Assembly (NCBI GenBank): GCA_964546995.1
Contig: CAZJKO010000004.1
Span: 1-48,858 of the forward strand
Origin: CAZJKO01 sp964546995
GTDB taxonomy: Bacteria; Bacillota_I; Bacilli_A; RF39; UBA660
Reading direction: 5' to 3'
Length of the DNA: 48,858 nucleotides
Made by a program: the position numbers and the translations under genes. Shown here piece by piece: positions 41,823-48,858 of the stretch. How positions within the stretch are numbered: the first letter of the stretch is position 1; every line of letters begins with the position of its first letter. The notes beneath the pieces were generated by a model. It had not been told where the DNA came from, did not search any database, and saw only the letters and a program-made list of their open reading frames with translations.

Positions 41823-43043
41823 GTGGCATATCAATTTGTTCGTGATTTAGAAAAACAAGAATATCTATCGTTTCTTGAAACTATGAGTATGACTTCGTTT
41901 ATGCAAGACTCTGGTTGGCACGAAGTGAAATGTAATTGGAAAAATCTGTTGTGTGGGATAAAAAAAGATGGGACGTTGGTCTGTGCTTTTCAAATTTTAA
42001 TTAAACCACTTCCTTTGAAACAAACGCTTTTCTATATTCCTAGAGGACCAGTCTGTGATTTTTTAGATTCTTCTTTGCTTTCTTTTATGGTTCAGGAATT
42101 AAGACATCTTGCTAAAGAGTATCATGCTTATGCCGTAAAGATCGATCCTAACTTTTGTCTTCGTGAAACTTCCATTTTAGAATTGGAAAAGCAAGATGCG
42201 ATCGATATTCCTCGGTGCTATTCTAGCGATAGTGATTTAAAACATAGAAATTTAATTGCAGCAGGTTTTCGTCATAAAGGGTTTAAAAAGAAGCTCGCTG
42301 ATTATTTACAACCTCGTTACAATATGGCAATTCCTCTTGTACATTCCGATTTTACTTTTCTTACCGAAAACGAAGTTAGATCACAGTTTAAGAAACGTAT
42401 TAAAGACTATACAGGAAATTATCATGTTAAGCGTGGTGTTTATTTTGAACATACAAATGATATTTCACGGTTAGATGAGTTTATGGAAGTGATCAATGAA
42501 ACGGAGAAACGTCAGAATATCAATCTTCGTAGTCGCGATTATTTTGAAAAGATCATGATGGCTTACCCAGATAAAGCGTATTTGTTTTTTGGAAAAGTGA
42601 ATCTTCTAAAGTATCGTGCTTTTTTAGAAGAGAACACGAAAAACCAAGAGGAAATCAGTGAGATAGAAACGCTAATCAATCAAGGAAAAGAAACGTTGAC
42701 GCTTTCTTGTTCTTTGGTTCTTTTACCTCCTAATAAAGAGGGAATTCGGACGAGTGAATATCTTTATGCAGGAAATCATTTGCTTCTTACAAAGCTTCAA
42801 GTATCGTATGGGATCGTCTATGATATTTGCAAGTTTTCACTAGAAAATAAGTGTCATTTCTTGAATTTAGGGGGAATTGTTGGTACGATGGATGATCATT
42901 TAACGACTTTTAAATCGCGCTTTAATGCGATTGTGTGGGAATTTATAGGTGAATATGATCTCGTTATTCATAAATGGTTTTATTATCCTATTGAAACGTG
43001 TTTACCTTTGTTAAAGAAAATGTACCGTAAAATTAGGAGGTAA
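41823..43043 (+). CDS. FemAB-family aminoacyltransferase, paralogue 2 (divergent)
   Basis: GTG 41823 directly follows the stop of paralogue 1, with AAGGGA as ribosome site. The 406-residue protein keeps the FemAB layout (SFMQDSGWHEVK, FYIPRGPVCDF, EKRQNINLRSRDYFEKIM). The coiled-coil arm is short (about 30 residues, 260-295), and the usual RYNFYGISG phrase is replaced by FLNLGGIVGTM. It is clearly older or faster-evolving than paralogues 1, 3 and 5 and may add a different amino acid or act at a different bridge position. Confidence 0.85.
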   Translation: MAYQFVRDLEKQEYLSFLETMSMTSFMQDSGWHEVKCNWKNLLCGIKKDGTLVCAFQILIKPLPLKQTLFYIPRGPVCDFLDSSLLSFMVQELRHLAKEYHAYAVKIDPNFCLRETSILELEKQDAIDIPRCYSSDSDLKHRNLIAAGFRHKGFKKKLADYLQPRYNMAIPLVHSDFTFLTENEVRSQFKKRIKDYTGNYHVKRGVYFEHTNDISRLDEFMEVINETEKRQNINLRSRDYFEKIMMAYPDKAYLFFGKVNLLKYRAFLEENTKNQEEISEIETLINQGKETLTLSCSLVLLPPNKEGIRTSEYLYAGNHLLLTKLQVSYGIVYDICKFSLENKCHFLNLGGIVGTMDDHLTTFKSRFNAIVWEFIGEYDLVIHKWFYYPIETCLPLLKKMYRKIRR

Positions 43044-43052
43044 GGGAGTTAT

Positions 43053-44273
43053 ATGGAATTTTGTGTGTTAGAAGAAGAAGAATTCAGAGCTTATTTGAAT
43101 CAACATCCGTTAAAAACATTTTTGCAAACGCCAGAAATTGCTCATTTGAGGGAAAAGTCTGGTTGGAAAAAGCACTATGTCGGTGTAAAAGAACATGAGA
43201 AAATTGTTGCAGCTAGTATGATGCTTTCTAAGCAAACTCATTTTGGTAAATGTGTGTTTTATGCACTCCGCGGTTTTTTAATCGATTATGAAGATGTGGA
43301 TTTACTTGCTTTTTTTACTAAAGAAGTTAAGAAATACGTTAAGCGCCATCACGGTTATTGTTTAAGAATGGATCCTTATTATCCTTTGGTGGAACGCGAT
43401 ACCGATGGTAGGAGAGTAGAAGAAGGGTTTGATCATCGTCCTTTATTAAAAGTTTTTTCGAAACTTGGCTATGTAAGGGTGAGTAAACCAGAGCAGGTTG
43501 AGTGGATGTACGTTTTGGATTTAGATGTTACAAGTGATCAACTTTGGCAGAGAATGAGAACTGTTACCAAGAGAAATATTTTGAAAGCCAAAAAGAATGG
43601 CATTGTGTTACGAGAAGCAAGTAAAGAAGAAATTCCTATCGTTGCTAAAGTAATCGATAGTACGAGTGAACGTAAACAGTTTTCGGGTCGAACTCTTTCT
43701 TATTATCAGAACTTATACGAGGTGTTCGCACCACGTGGTGAGATTCGGTTTATGATTGGGGAACTTCATTTAAGTGATTATATTTCGAAACTGGAAGCAG
43801 AACTGGAAGATGAGAAGCAGATACTATCCGACCTCGAACTTCAACAAGCAAAACAGAAAAAGAAGCAGCGTCACATGGAAAACATCGATCATTTAACGTC
43901 GTCTTTAGAAGAAGCAAAGCGAATCTTTGAAAAAGAAGGAGAAACCCTCGTTCTTTCAGGTGGCGTTTTCTTACTCTACGGCGATGAATTGTTGTATCTT
44001 TTTGGTGGAAACTACAAAGAATATATGAAGTTTGGTGCATCTTACTTGATGCAATGGGAAATGATCAACTACGGAATCGAACACGGATATAGACGTTACA
44101 ATTTCTATGGAATTAGTGGTACATTCGATAAAAAAGATTCTTATTATGGCGTCTATGATTTCAAAAGAGGATTTACTGGTTATGTTGAACAGTTAATTGG
44201 AGAGTTTGTTCTTCCTGTCGATACCTTCTTTTATCATTTGTTTTATTTTCTTCACAAAATAAAAAAGAAATGA
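43053..44273 (+). CDS. FemAB-family aminoacyltransferase, paralogue 3
   Basis: This 406-residue enzyme is the closest relative of paralogue 1 and also resembles paralogue 5. It has both GNAT-like halves, a coiled-coil arm at about residues 238-295, and RYNFYGISGTFDKKDSYYG followed by FKRGFTGYVEQLIGEF. It starts 9 bases after paralogue 2 with GGAGG and closes the first operon, since a strong terminator overlaps its stop codon. Recent tandem duplication with paralogue 1 is the likely origin. Confidence 0.9.
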   Translation: MEFCVLEEEEFRAYLNQHPLKTFLQTPEIAHLREKSGWKKHYVGVKEHEKIVAASMMLSKQTHFGKCVFYALRGFLIDYEDVDLLAFFTKEVKKYVKRHHGYCLRMDPYYPLVERDTDGRRVEEGFDHRPLLKVFSKLGYVRVSKPEQVEWMYVLDLDVTSDQLWQRMRTVTKRNILKAKKNGIVLREASKEEIPIVAKVIDSTSERKQFSGRTLSYYQNLYEVFAPRGEIRFMIGELHLSDYISKLEAELEDEKQILSDLELQQAKQKKKQRHMENIDHLTSSLEEAKRIFEKEGETLVLSGGVFLLYGDELLYLFGGNYKEYMKFGASYLMQWEMINYGIEHGYRRYNFYGISGTFDKKDSYYGVYDFKRGFTGYVEQLIGEFVLPVDTFFYHLFYFLHKIKKK

Positions 44274-44300
44274 ATTTGTTCGTTACGGATTCATTTTTTT
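44268..44300 (+). terminator. terminator of the first flippase-FemAB operon
   Basis: AAATGAAT (44268-44275) pairs with ATTCATTT (44289-44296), followed by TTTT. It includes the stop codon of the third FemAB gene. Confidence 0.75.
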
Positions 44301-44377
44301 GTTTTCATGTTTTAAAAGCAGTCGTTGTCAAAAGAGGAAAAACGGGATATAATAAAAATAATGAATGTAGGTGACTT

Positions 44378-46006
44378 ATGAAGAAGGATTCGTTTTTAAA
44401 AGGGGCAATGATGGCCACTTTTTGTATTGTTTTTAGTAAGATTTTAGGAATTATTTATGTTATTCCTTTTCATGCGATTATTGGTGCTAATGGAAGGGCA
44501 TTATATAGTTATGCTTACAATATGTACATGCTTTTTTTGAATTTTTCTACCGTTGGAATTCCTCTTGCTATTAGTAAACTTGTTAGCGAATACCATTCTT
44601 TGGGATATACGGATGCAAAAAAGAGAACCTATCGCATGGCGATTCGAATTACGTTTACGATGGCTATTGTTTCTACGATTGCGTTAATTGTTTTGGCACC
44701 GTTTATTGCCAATACGATTATTGGTGATTTAACGGGTGGAAATACGGTTGAGGATATTACGTTTGTTTTACGGATTTCCGCAAGTGCTATTTTATTTGTT
44801 ACGATGTTAAGTTCTGTTCGTGGTTATTTGCAAGGACATAAGTACATTACTGTTTCTTCTGTTAGTCAAGTGATCGAACAATTTGTACGAGTTGTCATTA
44901 TTATTGCAGGAAGTTTTGTTGCCGTAAAACTTTTTGGAACGAAAGAGGCTGTCGGTGTTGCTATTTTTGGTGCTACTGCAGGAAGTATCGTTGCCCTTTT
45001 ATTCTTGAAAAGAAAGATGAAACAACAAAATCTGTTGGAAAAAGAAGTCCCAATTACGGAAGAAGAGAAACAGATTACGAATCAGTTTTTAGTCAAACAA
45101 CTTATTCAATATACTGTTCCATTTATTGTGGTTTCGATTGCTGTATCTTTATATAATACGGTCGATATGCTTAGCATCGTGAAACCTCTTATTCAATATG
45201 CTCATCTTTCTGTTCAAGACGCTGAAATGGTGCTTTCTGTCATCTCAACGTGGGGGGCGAAACTTAATAGTATTGTGACGGCTATTGCGACAGGAGTGGT
45301 AGTTGCTGTTCTTCCCAACATTACCAGTGATTATGTAAAAAAAGATTATGTAGAAGTCGATAAGAAAATTAATAAAACGTTACAAATGGTTTTGTATTTT
45401 ATTCTTCCTATGGTTATTGGTCTTTCTTTTTTAGCAGAACCTGTATGGCTTTTGTTCTATGGTAGAGATGCTTTGGGTATCCATGTGTTTTCTTATAGTA
45501 TTTTTACGGCTTTATTCTATTCTTTGTTTTTAAATGTCCATACGATTATGCAATCTGTCAATCATCATAAGATGGCTAATATTTCTATTATTATGGGGTT
45601 ACTTTCTAAAGTATGTCTTACTGTTCCCCTTATTGTGTTGTTTTCTAAGATTTCATTTATTCCAACTTATTTTGCTTCTATTACTGCTACGATCATTGCT
45701 TATATCGTTCCTATTACGATTAGTTTAGTAGATTTAAAAAAGAGTTTGCATATATCGTTTAAAGAGACAATTGCGAAAACATTTGGAATGATTTTATCTT
45801 GTATTTTAATGGTGTTGGTTCTTTCTCTTTTGAAATTTGTCTTACCACTTTCTGGAGGAAAACTTTATTCTTTGTTTGTCGTTACTATCTATGCTAGTAT
45901 TGGTGGTATTTGCTATTTTCTTTCTACATCTAAACTTCATATCTTTGAACAGATATTTGAATGTAACTTTAAACAATTTGTTCAGAGTAAACTACTAAGG
46001 AGGTAA
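44378..46006 (+). CDS. MOP-superfamily lipid flippase (MurJ/SpoVB/YtgP-like), copy 2
   Basis: The 542-residue protein matches copy 1 in length and helix pattern (GAMMATFCIVFSKILGIIYV, GANGRALYSYAYNMYMLF, GIPLAISKLVSEYHSLGY). It has its own promoter region (a TATAAT-like box near 44350) and starts a second operon with two FemAB genes. The repeated order flippase then FemAB suggests duplication of a whole block. Both copies could be specialised for differently modified lipid II, or one could be a lipid II flippase and the other serve another polymer. Confidence 0.85.
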   Translation: MKKDSFLKGAMMATFCIVFSKILGIIYVIPFHAIIGANGRALYSYAYNMYMLFLNFSTVGIPLAISKLVSEYHSLGYTDAKKRTYRMAIRITFTMAIVSTIALIVLAPFIANTIIGDLTGGNTVEDITFVLRISASAILFVTMLSSVRGYLQGHKYITVSSVSQVIEQFVRVVIIIAGSFVAVKLFGTKEAVGVAIFGATAGSIVALLFLKRKMKQQNLLEKEVPITEEEKQITNQFLVKQLIQYTVPFIVVSIAVSLYNTVDMLSIVKPLIQYAHLSVQDAEMVLSVISTWGAKLNSIVTAIATGVVVAVLPNITSDYVKKDYVEVDKKINKTLQMVLYFILPMVIGLSFLAEPVWLLFYGRDALGIHVFSYSIFTALFYSLFLNVHTIMQSVNHHKMANISIIMGLLSKVCLTVPLIVLFSKISFIPTYFASITATIIAYIVPITISLVDLKKSLHISFKETIAKTFGMILSCILMVLVLSLLKFVLPLSGGKLYSLFVVTIYASIGGICYFLSTSKLHIFEQIFECNFKQFVQSKLLRR

Positions 46007-46013
46007 GGTCAGT

Positions 46014-47276
46014 ATGAATTTTGTTGAACTCGATAAAGAACAATTTCGTTCCTTTTTGGATCATCATCCTTTGCAAACCTTTTTTCAAGATCCTAATATG
46101 GAGTCTATTGGAGAACTTGAACATTGGCATACGATTTACGTTGGTGTAGAAAACAATGGACATCTAGTGGCAGGTACACGTCTTGTGTATAAAACGACGC
46201 GGTTTCATCAAAAATTGTTTTATGCTCCTCGTGGTTTGTTAGTCGATTATCACGATAAAGAAGTTCTTACATTCTTTGTTACGTCTTTAAAAAAATACAT
46301 TAAGAAAAAAGGTGGATATACTTTACATATCGATCCACCTCTTATTTATAAAGAGAGAGATATCAATGGGGATCTTGTTTTAAGTGGAGTCGATAATCAA
46401 GAGGTTGTCGATACATTAAAACGCTTGGGATTTCATCATGATGGATTTATTCGTCACTATGATCCTAGTAAGCAAATGCGTTGGAGTTTTGAACTTCCAT
46501 TGGAGGGAAAAACAGAAAGCGATATTTTGCGTGAAATGAGTGGGAATACAAGGCGTTCTATTCAAAAAGCAGAACATTTGAAGGTGAATGTACGCGAATT
46601 AACGAAGGAAGAGCTTCCTTTATTTAAAGAGATCACGAGTACGACTAGTGAAAGACGGTCTTTTCTAGACAAGTCTCTTTTGTACTATCAAACTATGTAC
46701 GATGCTTTTCATGATAAAAATCAAGTTCGGTACATGGTCGCAGAGGTCGATCTTGATGATGCGATTTTGGTCTTACAGGACGATATTCAAAAACTGGAGC
46801 AAACGAAAGAAAGAGCTAGTTCCCATCATAAGGAGTCACTTCTAAAAGAGACGAATGAACAACTTTGCTATTTGTATAAAAAAATAGAAGAGTTTGAAAC
46901 GATCAAAGCAGAGAAGGGAAAGCATCTTGTGTTAACAGCATCGATGTTTATGATCTATGGTCATGATATTTTGTATTATCATTCTGGTGGATATAAAGAA
47001 TACATGTTCTTTTTTGGACAATATTTGATTCAATGGACCATGATTAAAGAAGCCATTAAACTTCAAAAAGATTGTTATAATTTTTATGGACTTAAAGGTG
47101 TTTTCGAGAAGAATGATCCTGATTATGGCGTCTATTTATTTAAGAAAGGATTTGGGGGACACGTTATTGAATATATTGGCGATTTCTACTTGCCTATTTC
47201 TTTCTATTATTATGTGCAACAATTTATCCATAAGTTAAAATTGTTTTTATCGAAATTTAAACAGATTAAAAAATAA
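46014..47276 (+). CDS. FemAB-family aminoacyltransferase, paralogue 4
   Basis: The 420-residue protein starts 7 bases after flippase 2 with AGGAGG. It keeps the FemAB halves and arm (about residues 242-302) but differs from paralogues 1, 3 and 5 in key phrases: SFELPLEGKTESDILREMSG, TSTTSERRSFLDKSLLYYQT and CYNFYGLKGVFEKNDPDYG. It is longer, with an extra basic C-terminal helix. A different tRNA or acceptor specificity is possible. A weak hairpin and T-run follow. Confidence 0.9.
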   Translation: MNFVELDKEQFRSFLDHHPLQTFFQDPNMESIGELEHWHTIYVGVENNGHLVAGTRLVYKTTRFHQKLFYAPRGLLVDYHDKEVLTFFVTSLKKYIKKKGGYTLHIDPPLIYKERDINGDLVLSGVDNQEVVDTLKRLGFHHDGFIRHYDPSKQMRWSFELPLEGKTESDILREMSGNTRRSIQKAEHLKVNVRELTKEELPLFKEITSTTSERRSFLDKSLLYYQTMYDAFHDKNQVRYMVAEVDLDDAILVLQDDIQKLEQTKERASSHHKESLLKETNEQLCYLYKKIEEFETIKAEKGKHLVLTASMFMIYGHDILYYHSGGYKEYMFFFGQYLIQWTMIKEAIKLQKDCYNFYGLKGVFEKNDPDYGVYLFKKGFGGHVIEYIGDFYLPISFYYYVQQFIHKLKLFLSKFKQIKK

Positions 47277-47292
47277 TTTTCTTTCTTTTTTG

Positions 47293-47324
47293 AAATCTAG
47301 TAGACTTTGTTTATTAGATTTTTT
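47293..47324 (+). terminator. weak intrinsic terminator
   Basis: AAATCTA (47293-47299) pairs with TAGATTT (47315-47321) across a long loop, followed by T residues. It may separate paralogue 4 from paralogue 5. Confidence 0.45.
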
Positions 47325-47375
47325 AAATTTGCTCATACTAATAACAAATGAATGAATTGAGAAGTGAGAAAGGTT

Positions 47376-48596
47376 ATGAAATTTTGTGTATTAGATGAGG
47401 AAGAATTTAGAAGTTTTTTGGATCAACATCCGCTAAAGTCATTTTTACAAACACCAGAGATTGCCCATTTAAAAGAGAAAGCTGGATGGAATGTTCATTA
47501 TGTTGGAATCAAAGAAAATGATAAAATTGTTGCAGCTAGTATGATGGTTTCTAGAAAAAGATATTTGGGACGATATGAGTTTTATGCACCTCGAGGGTTT
47601 TTAATCGATTTTGAAAATGAACCATTGTTGGCACTTTTTACAGACGAAATTAAAAAATACGTGAAGAGTCATCATGGTTATTGTTTAAGAATCGATCCTT
47701 ATTATCCCTTGGTTGAACGTGATAGCGATGGGAAAAAAGTTGTTTTTGGGTATGATCACTTTTTTGTTTTAGATTCTCTTTCTCAATTGGGCTATGTAAA
47801 AGTTAAAAAACCAGAACAAGTAGAATGGATGTATGTTTTGGATTTAGAGGGAGAAACATGCGATGATATTTTAACACATATGAAACCAAATACGCGAAAT
47901 TTAATTCGCAAATCATTAAAATCATGCATTACGATTCAAGAACTTTCACGAGAAGAGCTACCAATGTTTTTTAAGGTAATTAAAGAAACGGGAGAACGGA
48001 AGAATTTTCCTGTTCGATCTCTTTCTTATTTTGAAGGTATGTACGATGTGTTTTTCCCACGGGGAGAGGTTAAATATTTAGTGGCAAAGCTTCCAGTTGA
48101 TTCTTATCTTCTTTCCTTGGAACAGGAACAAAAAGATTTTCATCAAAAATTATCCGAGTTAAGCGATCATGTTCATAACAATGGAAAGAGAGAAGAATAC
48201 GTTAAATATATTCGATGTTTAGATCAAAGAATTCGTGAAGCAAAAGAACTTCTTTCTTCTTGTGGAAACGAAATTATTCTTGCAGCTTCGATGTTTCTTC
48301 TCGTTAAACCTGAACTTGTTTATTTGTGGAGTGGTAATTATCAAGAATATCTTAAGTTTAATGGTCAATATTTGTTACAGTGGGAAATGATTCAGTATGC
48401 CATTGAAGAAGGGTATAAGCGATATAATTTTTATGGAATTAGCGGAACGTTTGATAAGAATGATCCATATTATGGTGTCTACGAGTTTAAAAAGGGGTTT
48501 AATGGTCATGTTGAACAGTTAATTGGGGAATATGTATTGCCAGTGGATCCTTTCTTTTATCGTTTGTTTCGTTTCCTTCATAAAATTCGAAAATAG
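47376..48596 (+). CDS. FemAB-family aminoacyltransferase, paralogue 5
   Basis: ATG 47376 with GAAAGG is chosen over GTG 47364. The 406-residue enzyme resembles paralogue 3 at both ends (MKFCVLDEEEFRSFLDQHPL and RYNFYGISGTFDKNDPYYG). Its middle differs: MKPNTRNLIRKSLKSCITIQ replaces the RTVTKRNILKAKKNGIVL of paralogue 3, and the tRNA-arm region (about residues 236-295) is of another sequence. It therefore looks like a paralogue whose acceptor or tRNA contacts have diverged. A TATAAT box and intergenic element copy B follow. Confidence 0.9.
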   Translation: MKFCVLDEEEFRSFLDQHPLKSFLQTPEIAHLKEKAGWNVHYVGIKENDKIVAASMMVSRKRYLGRYEFYAPRGFLIDFENEPLLALFTDEIKKYVKSHHGYCLRIDPYYPLVERDSDGKKVVFGYDHFFVLDSLSQLGYVKVKKPEQVEWMYVLDLEGETCDDILTHMKPNTRNLIRKSLKSCITIQELSREELPMFFKVIKETGERKNFPVRSLSYFEGMYDVFFPRGEVKYLVAKLPVDSYLLSLEQEQKDFHQKLSELSDHVHNNGKREEYVKYIRCLDQRIREAKELLSSCGNEIILAASMFLLVKPELVYLWSGNYQEYLKFNGQYLLQWEMIQYAIEEGYKRYNFYGISGTFDKNDPYYGVYEFKKGFNGHVEQLIGEYVLPVDPFFYRLFRFLHKIRK

Positions 48597-48681
48597 TGCT
48601 ACTTTTTTATTATCCATTATGATATAATTTAGGTAATGATAGAAAGAAGTGATCGGGATGTTACTAGTGAAAAAATCCATG

Positions 48682-48766
48682 TGGGGGGGGGCAACTTACT
48701 AGACAAGTAAAACTTGATCCTTCTTTGTTGTGGAAAAATACAGGATAGGTATATTCTGTATTTTTT
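48682..48766 (+). ncRNA. conserved intergenic RNA-like element, copy B
   Basis: The core CTTACTAGACAAG (48695-48707) is identical to copy A. It is followed after 32 bases by hairpin ACAGGATA-GGTA-TATTCTGT (48740-48759) and a six-T run (48761-48766). Relative to copy A, the stem pair A-T is changed to G-C on both sides. A TATAAT box at 48623-48628 could drive it. It lies only 29 bases upstream of the next start codon, so here it is placed like a leader terminator. A run of nine G (48683-48691) lies at its 5' side, where copy A has three. No known RNA family was recognised. Confidence 0.55.
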
Positions 48767-48794
48767 CGTGTGATAAAAAGAAAGAGGTGTAAGA

Positions 48795-48858
48795 ATGGAA
48801 CATAAGAAAAGAATTATTCCGATCATTATTAGTATTATTGCTGTTATCTTAATTGTCA
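48795..48858 (+). CDS. N-terminus of a membrane or secreted protein, cut by the window end
   Basis: ATG 48795 follows AAAGAGGTG. The visible 21 codons read MEHKKRIIPIIISIIAVILI, a basic start and a hydrophobic helix typical of a signal anchor. The gene lies directly downstream of intergenic element copy B and would be in its transcript. The rest is outside the window. Confidence 0.65.
   Translation, partial: MEHKKRIIPIIISIIAVILIV

Noticed and set aside
48659..48810. Possible short peptides encoded in the intergenic elements (copy A reads MRGYLTRQAKNVPSFM; copy B LTRQVKLDPSLLW)
   Set aside because: Shared residues follow from the identical nucleotide core. Outside it almost all differences change the amino acid, stops differ, and the G-run puts copy B out of frame with its ATG. 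The paired stem change favours RNA, not protein.

Overview
The window looks like a chromosome segment of an uncultured, low-GC, gut-type Bacillota, probably a Bacilli/Erysipelotrichales or RF39-like lineage. This rests on AT-rich sequence, standard sigma-A promoters, a T-box, a CIRCE operator, CdaA/CdaR, FemAB enzymes, a sortase and anaerobe-type superoxide reductase. TGA is used as a stop and tryptophan is TGG, so the genetic code is standard. The species is not determined. There is one 100-base assembly gap at 11526-11625.

Region 1 (1-4300) is a decaying, very AT-rich accessory block. It holds a gene tail entering from the left, a frameshifted ORF6N antirepressor-like gene, a gene interrupted by a nonsense codon, two unknown genes, and a badly eroded KilA-N remnant. 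These are phage or mobile-element style parts, but no integrase or intact element is visible.

Region 2 (4400-20000) is mostly housekeeping on the plus strand: an FAD-dependent oxidoreductase, an ABC-2 exporter (one ATPase, two permeases), a desulfoferrodoxin, tRNA-Thr(CGT), membrane proteins including a long acidic tandem-repeat protein broken by the gap, the c-di-AMP pair cdaA-cdaR, a GerS/LolA-like lipoprotein, tRNA-Asn(GTT), a CtpA-type protease and a CIRCE-controlled ClpB lacking its N-domain.

Region 3 (20000-32500) is concerned with surface and envelope. On the minus strand are a sortase with its thioester/Cna-B adhesin and an MBOAT-DHHW-DUF4358 exopolysaccharide acetylation module. On the plus strand are DUF421, PgsA-like, NfeD and SPFH genes. 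Then come a radical SAM protein and a patatin (minus) and a VanY-type carboxypeptidase (plus).

Region 4 (32500-48858) carries a GH31 glucosidase, a leucine T-box, a small membrane protein and a leucyl-tRNA synthetase with a complete Nudix hydrolase domain inserted in its editing region. This is followed by a Cse60-like protein and a cell-wall cluster of two MOP-superfamily lipid flippases and five FemAB aminoacyltransferase paralogues. The cluster probably builds and exports a complex interpeptide bridge.

The two most unusual signals are the Nudix-LeuRS, which lies in an AT-rich recombinant-looking patch, and a conserved intergenic RNA-like element present twice (about 32520 and 48682). The two copies share a 13-nt identical core, identical spacing to a hairpin-plus-T-run, and a compensatory base-pair change in that hairpin.
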